Positions 47,923 through 59,201 of a DNA stretch of 64,000 bases are shown here, one piece after another; the first letter of the stretch is position 1; every line of letters starts with the position of its first letter. The notes beneath the pieces are model-generated. The model searched no databases and was not told where the DNA came from. It worked only from the letters and a program-made list of their open reading frames with translations. A program made the position numbers and the translations under genes. Source of the DNA: Basidiobolus meristosporus CBS 931.73. Its lineage: Eukaryota > Basidiobolomycota > Basidiobolomycetes > Basidiobolales > Basidiobolaceae. Location: contig MCFE01000357.1 of the NCBI GenBank assembly GCA_002104905.1, positions 1-64,000 on the forward strand, read 5' to 3'.

Positions 47923-48831
47923 ATGTCTTGTCCATTCGAAAGCAACTTGGATTTTGCGAATTTTTGCTCTGATTTTGAGCCACTGCTGTTCTCGAGCGTG
48001 AACGTATCCGACTGCAGAGACGCCTATGATGGCTTCTCTCACTTACCATCTCCTCAAACGCCCACCAAGTACATCTCGGATGATCTGTCATTCGTCGAGC
48101 CAATCGGTCGGGACTTTGCTCATTTTTGGAAGGAATCGCCTCTCTCCTCGCCACCAGAGAGCAACTACAGCCAGGAGAGCGATCCCTTCATATTTGCCAA
48201 TTATGACAATAAAGTATTTCCATTTTCAATGGAAGATCCTCTGGTTCTGGATAATATGTCCCCTATGGCATATCTCCCAGTACCATCCAGTGGGGGTCTT
48301 TGTTTACAGCCCGACTCGTGTGTCTCTCCAAACGACTTGGAGAGCCTACCGGCGACGCCATGTGTGAAGAGCACCATATCCGAGGCTAGCACAGACTGCC
48401 CCTCCCAGAGCCATCAGACCGTTCCAGAAGGCACCAAGCGGTCCAGGGGCCGCAAGGCGTCGACCAAACAGGAGAGCCAAGGGTGCAGCAAAACATTCGC
48501 CTGCGAGTACAGAGACTGTGGCAAGGTGTTCAAAAGGGCGGAGCATCTCAAGCGCCATGTTCGCTCCATCCACACCCTGGAAAAACGTAAGTTGGCTAGC
48601 GTTCGTCAAGAGTGTCTGACCATGTATCTAATGATTCTCTGTACCTCAGCCTTCCCATGCCCGCATCCAACTTGCACCAAGCGCTTCTCACGATCCGACA
48701 ACCTGAACCAGCACATCAGAGTCCATCGCAACTCTAGAGACAGGGTGGCCAACCCCAATTTCAGCCACTTCACACCCTACGTTCCATCGTCAGGAAATCC
48801 AGAGGCATACCAATCAGTGTTTCTGAATTGA
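47923..48831 (+). CDS. C2H2 zinc-finger transcription factor, Msn2/Msn4-like finger pair
   Basis: Exons 47923-48586 and 48650-48831, 281 residues. The 63 nt intron (GTAAGT to CTCAG) is stop-free and a multiple of three, so the genomic frame looks continuous, but splicing restores the canonical linker between fingers (TLEKPFPCPH). Finger 1 has C194, C199, H212, H217 and helix residues RAEHLKRH; finger 2 has C225, C230, H243, H247 and RSDNLNQH. Helices of this kind read stress-response-element-like CCCCT sites in Msn2/4 and relatives; the target here is inferred. Both fingers have four residues between the cysteines rather than two, which is unusual for the Msn2 group. The N-terminal 170 residues are acidic and rich in Ser and Pro (likely activation region), followed by a basic KRSRGRKAS stretch that may be a nuclear signal. 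Confidence 0.85.
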   Translation: MSCPFESNLDFANFCSDFEPLLFSSVNVSDCRDAYDGFSHLPSPQTPTKYISDDLSFVEPIGRDFAHFWKESPLSSPPESNYSQESDPFIFANYDNKVFPFSMEDPLVLDNMSPMAYLPVPSSGGLCLQPDSCVSPNDLESLPATPCVKSTISEASTDCPSQSHQTVPEGTKRSRGRKASTKQESQGCSKTFACEYRDCGKVFKRAEHLKRHVRSIHTLEKRKLASVRQECLTMYLMILCTSAFPCPHPTCTKRFSRSDNLNQHIRVHRNSRDRVANPNFSHFTPYVPSSGNPEAYQSVFLN

Positions 48832-49839
48832 TCGATTTCGCACCAGCAAACTGTCAATTATTGTCATACCTCTTCGGCACTCTCGTATCGAACAGCCTTA
48901 ATGGCATTCTCTACATTTTGCTCACTGTAATCAATGGATATGCTTCGGCTCATATCAAAGATACGTACTGTACATAGGTCATCTGCCTTTCCTCTCTGTA
49001 TTCGATATTTTTCCCTCCCTCCCATCATGCATCACTTCGACTCAATAAATTAATCAAATATGCGGATTGCGCTTGGATCAAACCCTGCTGCATGTCCTAT
49101 TGGACAGCCGGTGTTTCGTACGGGTATCTTGGCATCGTTGATTGCAGTTGCATTGCTGACAATTTGGTAGGTGACCACCGGCAAAACCGGTGTCGCTCCA
49201 CGAATGAAGGCGATGGAGAACAGGAAGTTGCATAAGCGAGTATTAGGTAATTTCTGTGTACATGGGCTTAGGTATTCCGCCGAAACTTGCATTTAATTTA
49301 GATGCAACATGGGTTGACTCATTTGTCAGGTCTAATACTATGTCTTGGTCTTGTGTCCCTCACCTAAGCTAAGCACTTACTAAATCCGCTGTTGTGTGGA
49401 TCAAGATGAGGATGCTCCATCTTCATCCTTCCTGGGCTGTGTGAGAACTGCCTTGATGACAAATGGGATTTCTGCTTAGCTGATTACCCAAGTTTGGTTG
49501 GCAGAGCTGACTCAATATTTGCCTCTCCTATTCGATTTCTAGTTCCATTCTTGATTGTTGTTACCGTCCGAAGCTACCTCAAAATGTTACCGTACCTCAA
49601 TATCTGTGCCTTGTCCGGCAGCTGACTCGCCAGAGATGCTAATTGGATACAGACGTGGTGCTCTTGTTCTCAGGTCCTCACCACAGCCGCTCATACATGG
49701 CTGAGGGAAATCCCTGGATATATGCTAGTCAATGATCACATTGATTAGTGGAGTGATTTCCACAAAATCTATCCCAAATTAATTCAATGTTATCGCCACA
49801 AATAAACAATCATAGTTACTTCCAGACGAGCTTGGAGAG
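48832..49839. other. Intergenic region, nothing recognised
   Basis: Contains the 3' flank of the C2H2 gene (AATAAA at about 49044) and the CUL4 promoter. No convincing ORF, repeat or RNA gene. Confidence 0.5.
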
Positions 49840-52800
49840 ATGAATCCCTCATCGGCTGCGAACGGTAAAATGGAAGCATACGTCGAGCCACCCATAAAGA
49901 AACAAAAGCTATATGCTGAATACGAGCGTTCCGCGCAGAAAAACGCCGAGCTTGTACTGAAAGAAGCCGACAAATTCTACGCCCACCGCAAGGACGCGTT
50001 CCTGCTCTCACCCAGGCAGACGAATCACGAGCAATTCGAGTTGAAAGTGCTGGCGTCCTCTACCAAACAGATCCCTGGAAATTGGATATCTTCTTCACAA
50101 ATCACTCTAAGTAGTAAACCCAACTCCAAGAAGCTCGTTATCAAACCACTTAAAGGTGAGTGGGTTTTGATGATTATCTGTTTTGACCTCGTTCTGAAAC
50201 TTACGCGCCCTGTTGCTATTCAGCTCCGCCCAAAGTCTCCGACGAATATATCCTAACACAGTGGGGTAGGTTAAAGCGCGCAATCAATGAAATTCAGCAG
50301 AATCAACCCCTCTCGGAGAAACTTGAGGAACTCTATCAGGTTTTACCTATTCTTTCCGTATCGTCTTGCCTGGTTTTGGCTCAACAGTTTTGACCCTTGT
50401 TGTTAAGGTGTGCCAAAATCTTTGTCACCAAAAGAAAGCAGCCTTTCTGTATGAGAAACTGGAGGTGGAGTGCCGGAACCACGTCGTCTTAGAGAAAGAG
50501 AAACTTGAGCGGTAAGTAAGCAGAATTTATATGTTGTCAAAGGCGCCTATGTTAAATTCTGTATGCTGTATTTTATAGGGACGCTTTCTTCGATGAACCG
50601 TTCTTGATAACTTTGAATGACTGTTGGACTCGATATTGTTCTCAGATGGTAAATAGCTTCTTACAATAGCATCTATAATTATGCCACTTCTAACCAGAGT
50701 CTGCGCTAGCATCTGATTCGCAGCATCTTCCTCTACCTCGATAGAACCTTTGCATTGCATACATCAGGAATGATGACTTCTTGGTAATGGCATATATGTA
50801 GTTGATGAAGAAATGGGAGATGCTAACTGGACTATTCCAGGGATATGGGATTGAGTATCTTTAATAAGTTCTTGATGACTTCCACCGAGATCCGGAAGAA
50901 GGCATTATCAGGAATCCTTAATGCTATCGAAAAAGAAAGGTTTCTATCAAGTCTAACGCACATGCTAGCCATAATGTTGAGACTAACCGTCTAAGCATGG
51001 ATCAATAGCATGCCACAAGTATTGAAATCACTTCTTCGTATGTATTCCGATCTCGGAATATATCTCAATGGTTTCGAAAGACCGTTTCTAGAAGCAACAA
51101 CGCTGATCTACCGAGGGGCGGCTTCAGAGCGGATTGCTAATATGGAAATACAAGACTACCTATTGTATGTCGAGGAAAGACTGTTGAAAGAGAAAGAGCG
51201 TTGCCTACTTTATTTAGACGAGAAAACTAGGCGACCTCTAATTGAGTTGGTGGAACATGAGCTAGTCAAAAAGCACGCCAAAGCTCTACTAGAAAAAGGT
51301 AATGGTTATTCCAGCAGTCCATGTTGCAAGATCCCACCTAACATGCCACCATAGGGTTTGAAAGCCTCGTTAATACGAACGCTAGAGCAGATCTCTCCAG
51401 ATTATACATACTGTTAGAGCGGGTCGGTGAATTAGAGCTGCTTCGAGCCTTCTTCGGATTTTATACCAAAGTAAGTCAAGTATACTGTCTTTGTTCGTCG
51501 AACTATAATTCACGCCGTTCCTCGATCTTTCCTATTAGCGTGTTGGCTTGCAGATTGTTACTAATCAAAACAAAGATTGTACTATGGTGCAAGACCTCCT
51601 GAATTTCAAAGAAAAATTAGACTTGATCCTCGATACATCTTTTCAAAAGAATGAGGGATTCTCCAATACTTTGAAGGATAGCTTTGAATCATTCCTCAAT
51701 ATCAGGCAGCACAAACCAGCCGAGATGATCGGTATGCTCCATTATACAATATCCTACATCCAGTAACTAATTTTCTTTCGTTAGCCAAGTACATAGACTC
51801 AAAGCTTCGCTCAACCAGCAAGGTTAGTTTTCCCACCCGGTTTTATTGTTGTAAGCGGATAATAATCCCCACATAATCAAGATATCGGAGTCAGAGGTCG
51901 ATGCTTTTCTCGACCAATCCTTGGTGCTCTTCCGATTTGTTCAGGGCAAAGACGTATTCGAGGCATTTTATAAACGTGATTTGGCCAAACGGCTGTTACT
52001 GAATAAGAGCGTCTCGCTGAACGTCGAGAAATCGTTCATCTCCAAACTTAAAGCGGGTATGCTGACCATTAATAGGCCTGATTTCCGCATGGCTCTGATG
52101 TTGTCTCCACCTTTTTTAGAATGCGGGCCTGGGTTCACGAGTAAACTTGAGGGGATGTTCAAGGATATGAATATATCCAGAGAACTTATGGATGCTTTTC
52201 ACCAGGTTCATCTTCAATATACCGTCGATAATTCTACGGCTACTGACTACAGATTCCAACAAAGTCCAAAAAATACAAGGATACTTGTAAAGATACGGAG
52301 CTACATGTATCGGTACTAACTCAAGGCTTCTGGCCTGCTTATCGACCAAGCGACGCCAGATTACCGCCACAGGTAATGAAAGCATGATTCTGTATATGTA
52401 AATGATCTTGCTTATTTACTTAGTTTTGTCCCTAACCCATAGATGATGGAATACCAAGACCTGTTCAAGGATTTCTACCATAAGCGGTATCGCGGCAGAC
52501 ACTTGATATGGCAATCCTCTCTTGGGTACTGCGTATTAAAGGGATATTTCCCAAAGGTACTGGTCGAGTGGTTTTCGCAATGTAAGGGAGGTGAGGCTAA
52601 AGTGGTTTGATTTTCAGGGGAACAAGGAGTTGGTGGTATCTTTGTACCAAGCCATAATTCTATTTCTGTTCAACGACGCTCAAACCCATCCCTTACGCCT
52701 GAGCTACCTTGATATATTCAAAGCCACCAACATCGGTAAGATTTGTGACCGAGAATCCAGTTTGGACGTTGGGCGTTGAGCGTATCTCATTTGTTGGTTT

Positions 52801-53424
52801 CTAGAAAAGCCTGAACTCGACAGGGCGCTTGCTTCGTTGACCCATGGCAAAACGCAGATTCTATTGAAGTACCCCAACGTACGGTTACATCCTGAACACT
52901 CACCGTCACCTCTACACCACTAACCCTATCTAAAGAATCCTCAGATCAACAGCACAGACCTATTCGCAGTCAACGAAGAATTCACCGCCCCGTTGCTTCG
53001 TATCAAGACCAACGCGGTACAACTGGAGGAGTCTGTGGAAGATAACGCCATCACCACCGAAAAAGTCTTCCAGGATCGACAATACCAGGTAGGATCAACG
53101 AGAATCGATTGAACCACCCCATACTGAAACCGGTCACCCCACTTAGGTCGATGCGGCCATCGTACGAATCATGAAATTCCGGAAAACCCTGGGTCATACG
53201 GAGTTGATTAATGAACTCTTGGAACAGCTGAAATTCCCAATGAAGGTAAGGAACCCGAGCATGTCTAGCTTTAGCCCTGCGCCCCCACCCACACTCGCAC
53301 AGGCGATTAACCACTCCGAAACCTCTAGGCCACTGACCTGAAGAAGCGTATCGAATCATTGATTGATCGAGATTACCTCGAACGGGATAAATCCGACGGG
53401 AACATGTACAATTATCTTGCTTAA
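49840..53424 (+). CDS. CUL4: Cullin 4, scaffold of CRL4 ubiquitin ligases
   Basis: Nineteen exons, 813 residues: 49840-50155, 50224-50339, 50408-50511, 50579-50648, 50710-50783, 50841-50939, 51009-51298, 51355-51470, 51539-51731, 51785-51822, 51882-52056, 52120-52205, 52253-52372, 52443-52556, 52618-52735, 52805-52878, 52945-53088, 53147-53245, 53329-53424. All 18 introns are GT-AG, 47-83 nt, and the joins keep phase throughout. Marker blocks match CUL4 rather than CUL1 or CUL3: '[13 protein letters not shown]', '[18 protein letters not shown]', '[17 protein letters not shown]', 'VFQDRQYQ' and the winged-helix end '[18 protein letters not shown]'. The neddylation site is K759 in IVRIMKFRK, 54 residues from the end as in human CUL4A. 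In the family, the N-terminus binds DDB1 and the C-terminus RBX1; action is mostly nuclear. The 106-residue N-terminal leader is basic and poorly conserved. Exon 7 start is the least certain join. Confidence 0.93.
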
Positions 53425-53458
53425 ATGAATGTATATCAGGTTGCGAGGGTGGAATAAA

Positions 53459-53500
53459 ATGAATGAATGAATGAATGAACGAACGAACGAACGAATGAAT
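53459..53500 (+). repeat. GAAT/GAAC tetranucleotide microsatellite in the CUL4 3' flank
   Basis: About ten units of GAAT with a run of four GAAC variants inside. It starts just after the CUL4 AATAAA signal at 53453-53458. Confidence 0.85.
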
Positions 53501-53633
53501 TAGATCACATGTGTCGGTTGGCAAATGATTTCACTTTGCTCATTCCCGTGGGAATCCATGTCACCTGAGATCTCTCCTTTGGTGAGGTTGATGAACCAAC
53601 TGGTGTGGAAGCGGCGAGCCACGCTTTTCGACC

Positions 53634-55148
53634 ATGAGACTCACAGTTTCCCCTTGGGTTAACGCACTTTCCAGAACACAATTCAGGGCCGCTGCCGTGT
53701 TACCCCGACAGGCCCAAGTAAGGCAATACTACGGTGGTGCAGGTGGTAAAGCGCTTGGAGATAGCAGCCAGGAGTGCTGGGACCTAAGAAGCGACACCGG
53801 TAGGTCCCCTTCCCCCTTCCTCTTCCCTGTCTTCACCGAGAGGCTTCCTCTCGGGTGGCCTTCGTGGACTCGGAGAACGGTTTACTGATTCCAATTGTTC
53901 CCCCCCTTCCTGCTTTGCAGTGACCGAGCCCACCGCGGCCATGTTTGAGACGATGAGACAAGCTTCCAAAGGGGACGACGTGTTCGGGGTAAGTTTTTCC
54001 AAGGGTGTCCGCGCGCTCTGACAACCCGTCCCGTGGAGGGAGCGCCTGGAAACGGTCACCCCGCTCCTTGGCCGCCCCTCGCCACCCCTCCCTTCCCACC
54101 GCTCACCTTGATTTTTTAGGAGGATCGGTGCGTTACCGGGTTCGAAAGCAGAGTGGCCCGACTGGCCGGTCACGAGGCGGCCCTGTTTTGTACCTCCGGT
54201 ACACTTACCAACCAACTTGGCCTTCGGACCCACCTGAGGGATCCCCCGCAGTCCGTGCTGTGCGATAGCAGAGCGCACGTGTACGTCTACGAGGCAGGCG
54301 GGATCTCCTTTCACTCCCAGGCCAGCGTGACCCCGGTCGTGGCCAGTAACGGGGTGCACCTGACATCGGAGGAGGTCCTGGAGAATTTGATCGGGGAGGA
54401 TGTACACAACGCACCTACGAAGGTGGTTTCCCTGGAGAACACCTGCAACGGAATGATCTTTCCCCTCGACGAGATCAAGTAAGTGCGGCTTGGGTGTACG
54501 GCCCTGCGACGGGGAAAGGACCTGGCGGTATCGGTGGGCTAACGTTTGTGATTTAGGAAGATCCGAGCCCTGACCAAGGAGAGAGGGATCAAACTCCATC
54601 TAGACGGGGCGCGTCTGTGGAATGCCTCGGTGGCCGAGAACATCCCCATCTCGGAGTATGGCGCGCAGTTCGACTCGATGTCGTTGTGTTTCTCGAAAGG
54701 CCTGGGCGCACCCATCGGCTCGGTCCTGGTGGGGGACACCATGTTCATCCGGAAGGCGCGTCACTTTCGCAAACTGTTCGGCGGCGGCTGGAGACAGGCG
54801 GGTATGCTGGCCGCGGCCGGGGAGTATTGCCTCGACGAGCATCTGCCGAGACTCGGCCTTGACCACCGGAGGGCGCGTGGGCTGGCGGAGAGGCTGGCCC
54901 GGTTAGGCTTCCAGCTGGTCTACCCAGTTCACACAAATATGGTCTTCTTCAGCAGCGAGTCGGTTGGTGTCCCGATGGGGGACATCATCGAGGCGCTGGA
55001 GCAGAACCATGTCCGTATCATGGACTACGGTAAGAACCGGGCCAGGGTGGTGTTCCATCATCAGGTCCCAGATGAGGCGGTGACGAGGATCGCAGATGTT
55101 CTGGAGCGGATGGTAAGGAGCGGCAAGAACAAACCTGCCACCGACTAA
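53634..55148 (+). CDS. GLY1: L-threonine aldolase (low specificity), likely mitochondrial
   Basis: Exons 53634-53799, 53921-53988, 54120-54478 and 54557-55148; 394 residues; introns of 121, 131 and 78 nt, the first two longer than its neighbours'. The enzyme cleaves L-threonine or L-allo-threonine to glycine and acetaldehyde using PLP. Family motifs: DLRSDTVTEPT near residues 50-60, DDVFGEDRCV, 'GHEAALFCTSGTLTNQ', HLDGARLWNA (D214 binds the PLP ring nitrogen) and SLCFSKGLGAPIGS with K245 as the Schiff-base lysine. The first 35 residues are rich in Arg, Ala and Gln without acidic residues, like a mitochondrial presequence, whereas yeast Gly1 lacks one. An AATAAA follows the stop at about 55186. 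GC content is higher than in CUL4. Confidence 0.93.
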
Positions 55149-55396
55149 TGTGGTGCGTATCGTCCACTTCTGCCAACAAAAAACGGAATAAATCGCGGCG
55201 ACCCCACGTTCGGGAGGGGAAGCGTGCCCACTGCTACGTAGAAATCAAGGGATCACTTGTGGTGGATACCGGTGGTTTTATTCGTTTGGCGAGGGGAGAA
55301 TGGACATGTATGCATCGAGTAAGCTTGGTACATAAAGAAAGATTATATTACATAAAGGGACGGTTCTCTCATGCTGGGTTGGCCAGTTTCCTGTTG

Positions 55397-55963
55397 CTAC
55401 GAGTCACCGCCTGAAGTCCTCTGGACTTTGGCCTCTCCGGGCACGTTGATTGTGTCATTCTCCACCGCGCGCACCGCCTCGTCCACCAGCCCCGACTCCT
55501 CGTCGTCGAGCCAGTCCTGTTTGGGCGGAGAGGGGTGTTTCTTGGAGGCGCCTAGGGATTGCGCCTGAACCCCTTGCACGTTCGAGTCGGATGGGGCGCT
55601 GAAGGTCTCCTGCTTCGCCACACGGATGGCCTCTTTGGCGTACTCACTGTCCTCGTCGGAGCTCATCCAATCCTTCTGGATGTTCTCGGGAGAGAGGGAG
55701 GAAGGGGCGTCGGTCGTCTCCTCGACCACCGTTTCCCTATCCCCCATGGACTCGACCACCGTCTCACCGGGGATGTTGATGGTCTCCTCGGATATGGAGC
55801 GAATCGCCTCTTGGGCGTAGCCGCCATCCTCGGCGTCCATCCAATCCTTTTGGTCCGCGGGACGGGTGGGTTTCCCGGAGTAGAGGCGAGGCACAAGTAG
55901 CGGTCGGGCGGGGACCCTTGCGAGGTGGGGGTAGATGCGGAGGGGATTTCTTACGGGGAACAT
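55397..55963 (-). CDS. Protein with three repeats of a new KDWM...EAIR...P motif, likely mitochondrial
   Basis: 188 residues. I choose the ATG at 55961-55963: the frame is open further up but begins with GTG at 55999, only about 10 bp from the TATA box at 56009-56014. The first 30 residues (MFPVRNPLRIYPHLARVPAR...) are basic with no acids, like a mitochondrial presequence. The rest is acidic and contains three repeats, about residues 38-71, 96-130 and 147-180, sharing [KQ]DW[ML], an acidic patch, [YL][AV].EA[IV]R, a threonine and P[GS][ED]. Linkers are Ser/Pro-rich. No known domain is recognised; a disordered or helical stress-type protein is possible. It converges with GLY1; a poly(A) signal (AATAAA, minus) lies near 55276-55281. 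Confidence 0.75.
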   Translation of the reverse strand: MFPVRNPLRIYPHLARVPARPLLVPRLYSGKPTRPADQKDWMDAEDGGYAQEAIRSISEETINIPGETVVESMGDRETVVEETTDAPSSLSPENIQKDWMSSDEDSEYAKEAIRVAKQETFSAPSDSNVQGVQAQSLGASKKHPSPPKQDWLDDEESGLVDEAVRAVENDTINVPGEAKVQRTSGGDS

Positions 55964-56008
55964 GGTGTCGAAGTGAATGTGGGGGATTCCTTTGGGCACT
56001 GGAGCTGG

Positions 56009-56014
56009 TTTATA
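56009..56014 (-). promoter_or_regulatory. TATA box of the triple-repeat protein gene
   Basis: TATAAA on the minus strand, 46 bp before the chosen ATG. Confidence 0.6.
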
Positions 56015-56218
56015 TCATCCCCTGAGCATCACCCACCCAAGGGAAGATGGGACGCGCCGAGAGATTGCGCAATCCAATCCGAGCCCGACCCATTACTTTG
56101 TGATGACGCATCTCAAGGGTGAGGTGTTGGTTCCCGGACGACCCACTCCTATTTGTCACTGTTGGTGTCATGCTGAACTATAGTTCAGGGCTCACCTCGA
56201 CACGACCAGTCATTCGTC

Positions 56219-56285
56219 CCCTCACCCTCACCCATGCCATCACTCTCACTCTCACTCCCACTCCCACCCTCTCCCTCTTCCTCGT
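56219..56285 (+). repeat. Pyrimidine-rich simple repeat
   Basis: A run built from CTCACT/CTCCCA-like hexamers between the triple-repeat gene and the 3' end of eIF3m. A complementary purine-rich tract (GGTGGA units) lies at 56528-56565 in the eIF3m 3' flank. Confidence 0.7.
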
Positions 56286-56572
56286 CATATTTGGGTGGCA
56301 GCAGCCGCGAGCCCGGTTCACCTCAACCGAGGACCACCATCGCAACAACCACTGCCCACCCCACTCGTCAGCGCAGAAAAACAACAAATAAATCCACATA
56401 CAAAATCATCAGCAATATATATTTTTGGCAATTTTCTTGGGTTGGTTCCAGTTCAACGATACTAACGGGATAGGATCTACGTGAAGCGGAAATGGATTAT
56501 GGTTCATTTTGCGTAGAGGGGAAGGTAAAGGTGGAGGTGGAGGTGGAGGTGGTGGAGGGTGGGTGTGGTCGT

Positions 56573-58292
56573 CTAGGCATTGGCATTGGTGGCTGCGTTG
56601 GTGGTGATGCTGACGGTGGCGTTCCCATTGGCATTCACACTGGACTGAGCGATCACCTTGGCGTTGGAGACCACCTTCAAGATATCCGACAACGATTGCT
56701 TCCAGCCCTTCATCTTGGCACCGAGCTCTTCCCAGTCCTTTGTGGTGAAGACACGACGAGTGGAACGGCTGTGGATGGGATGGGGGTTAGTGAAACACGG
56801 TCTTCATGCTGGCTGGCCGGTGGCGGCAACGTACCTGATGGTGACGGTCTCGTTGAGTTGGTTGAGCTTGGCTTCGATCAATCCGGCGCGTACAACTGGT
56901 TTGGTCGGTAAGTATCAGGTGGGAATGGATAGATTCAGTGGTGCTTACCATCGATGACCCAGAACTCAACCTCGTCGGCGTCGATCTTGAGTGCGTCACA
57001 GACTGCACTGTAGGAGAGTTCGTTTCCGAGATGCTCCGAGCCCAGGGAGGCAAGGGTCAACATACGGATCTTGTTGATGTTGTCTTCCTCATTGAAACCT
57101 AGCGAGATTCCGGGAGATCAGTGGGGTGACCGGAGAGAAGCGGGTGACATCCCCCTCGACTTACCGAACTCTTGAACAGCCTGGCCGTTCTCCGCCACGA
57201 ATTGGTTGTACTCTGTGAGGCTGCCGTTCAGGAAGATGTTCATCAGCTTGAAGATGGTCTCGCCCTGGAGGAGTTGGACGGAGGGCATCTTGGACAGATC
57301 CTCGAATTGGAACACTCCGGGCATTTTGATGGCGTCGACGATGGCCTTCTTGGCGAATGGCTTAGCCTCCTCGGCATCCGAGTCGAATGAGGCGAGGTAC
57401 TTGAGGGCGTATTCGTAGGATTGCTTACTAGAAAAGAGGACGCCCGGTAAGTAGAGATTCCAAGGTGGATATGCACTGCAGGTCGATCCTACTAGTATTG
57501 AGCTGTGTTCAATTTCTCACTCAAAAGGAGATACAATTCACGGATCTGGCTCTTGGAAGCACCCCACTGCTGAAGCCACGAGTCCACAGACTTGAGCTGG
57601 GAAGCAACGGCCTCCATACGGTTGTTTTGGGAGGCGACGTTGACGACGGCAACAAAGAGGGTGTAGCGAAGTGGGAAGGTGGCAGGCAAAACGTTGAAGT
57701 AGTTCGAGAGGCTAACAGGGAGAGGAAACCAGTTTAGTTGACTTGGCTAGGCTACGTAAGCACAACGGACGCAGTCTTACATTTGCATTCTGACACTGGC
57801 TTTCCCTTCGGCCTTGACCAAAGCCTCGATCAACTTTTGAAGGAGGGCTTCGGATGAGGCGGCTTTGCTACCAACGATCACGGCCAACAAATGGTTGAAG
57901 GCGAGCTCGGTTTCTGGGTACAAGTGGCTGGGGTTAGTAAGGGTGCGGCAAGCAGAAGAGAACTGTACTTCAGGTACCTTGGTCATCAAGGGTGAGAAGA
58001 AGGTCGCTCTCGTCGACGAACTTTTGGTAAACTTCGTCGAACTTCTCGGAATCGACGAGGGCCTTGATTTCCAAGTAGTATGGAGAGTTCTCGTTTTCTT
58101 CTCCCTTGATATCGCTGACGTAGGAGGCGAAATCCAAAGCCTGCATAGACACATACATGGGGTTAAAACGGAGCCAGGCGAAGAAGGTTGAAGCGGGCCC
58201 CCCAAAAGTGCTTGGGCCCGCCTCGTCATAGCTTAGGCAGGTACCTGAACGTCCGGGCTTCCCTCAACAAAGATGGTGTTTACGTTCTCCAT
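56573..58292 (-). CDS. EIF3M: Translation initiation factor eIF3 subunit M (PCI protein)
   Basis: Eight exons, 410 residues, minus strand: 58245-58292, 57978-58140, 57913-57781, 57711-57493, 57427-57165, 57098-56949, 56895-56835, 56768-56573. All joins keep phase with GT-AG sites; a TACTAAC branch site is visible at 57933-57939. The subunit belongs to the PCI/MPN core of eIF3, which loads mRNA on the 40S ribosome. Family markers: 'RMQILSNYFNVLP' (compare RLQLLSNLF in animals), 'FEDLSKMPSVQLLQG', 'EVEFWVIDVVRAGLIEAKL' and the PCI end 'SRSTRRVFTTKDWEELGAKM' with 'WKQSL'. The C-terminal tail after residue 385 is a low-complexity Asn/Ala/Thr run. Exon 1 encodes only 16 residues (MENVNTIFVEGSPDVQ). 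The start is the first ATG of the frame once introns are removed. Confidence 0.92.
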
Positions 58293-58558
58293 TTCGAAAA
58301 TAGAACCTGATAGCTTTCTACTTAGCTTACGCAAAATAAAGCTAATCGCAAAGCTCGCGTACTCAGCGAGGTTCCTTTTTTCAGGCAAGAAAAAAATCTC
58401 CCCTCCCAACGAAAAAAAAGAATCAAATGGTGGTGATATTCCCAGCAAAACTGGATCAAAAAAATTCTCGATTTGTTCAGCGGTTCAGGATTGCGATCAA
58501 ATTTGCTCGGATCAAGCGATCTCCCTTTATTTATATTACAGATGGGCTCACGAGGGTG

Positions 58559-58613
58559 GGATAGTATGGCTAGGATAGTATCGCTAGGATAGTATCGCTA
58601 GGATAATATTGCT
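58559..58613 (+). repeat. 14 bp tandem repeat, about four units
   Basis: Unit AGGATAGTATCGCT with slight variants. It lies between the MZT1 3' end and the eIF3m promoter. Confidence 0.85.
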
Positions 58614-58649
58614 AGAAGTATATTTGTCTAGTAATTCATTACAGAAGCG

Positions 58650-58966
58650 TCATGCTTCGCTGGTCTGTTTGAGGAAGGGTTGAGTTTGACATTGGTTCGT
58701 TGGTGAGCTTCTCAATGCGAAAGGTACCTGTAGCTTCTTTCCTTCGCGGCGAAGTTCCTTGATGACCGCCGCTAAAGCATCCGGGTTTACCCCGTTCTCA
58801 AGTAAAGTCATGCACAGGCTGAGCGTCTCACGGTCCAAGCCTGTCCCTAGAAGCTTGGAAATATCATTTACAACTGGAAGTTGGATCAGTACACTGTCAT
58901 ATTCTTATTGTTTTATTGCCTACTTTCAAAGGTCTCTCGCATATCGCGGCTGCGTTGATCCTCCAT
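58650..58966 (-). CDS. MZT1: Mitotic-spindle organizing protein 1 (MOZART1)
   Basis: Exons, minus strand: 58924-58966, 58728-58873, 58650-58664; 67 residues. It recruits and activates gamma-tubulin complexes at spindle pole bodies by binding the N-terminal region of GCP proteins. The core 'RETFEIVNDISKLLGTGLD' followed by 'RETLSLCMTLLENGVNPDAL' and 'AAVIKELRRE' matches MZT1 nearly end to end. The last intron (58665-58727, GTACCT to AACAG) is 63 nt, in frame and stop-free, so retention would give an 88-residue form with a 21-residue insert before the terminal TSEA. The gene is too short and split to show as one frame. It is divergent from MTG1. Confidence 0.9.
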
Positions 58967-59201
58967 CTTGTGCAAGTTTAAGTGTTCTCTCGGCTTCACC
59001 AATGGTTTGGCTGAAGTGTGGTTTATTTACTGGATTATTTAGAAGGATGGTGTTGTCGGTAGGGACCAACCCCATTTCTGGCCCATCCTGAATAATCATC
59101 ACCGAGAATTTTTTCAAACTGTTTAACTTAGCCACCGCGGAAATAAAGCAAAAGCGGTCCTTCAAGAGTTTGGGTTGTTTAGGCGGACCGAGGCGGAAAC
59201 C
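58967..59201. promoter_or_regulatory. Shared upstream region of MZT1 and MTG1
   Basis: 235 bp separates the two divergent start codons. No clear TATA box for either gene; coupled expression is possible but not shown. Confidence 0.5.

Noticed and set aside
55964-55999. Twelve extra N-terminal codons for the triple-repeat protein
   Set aside because: They begin with GTG and lie about 10 bp from the TATA box, probably upstream of the transcription start.
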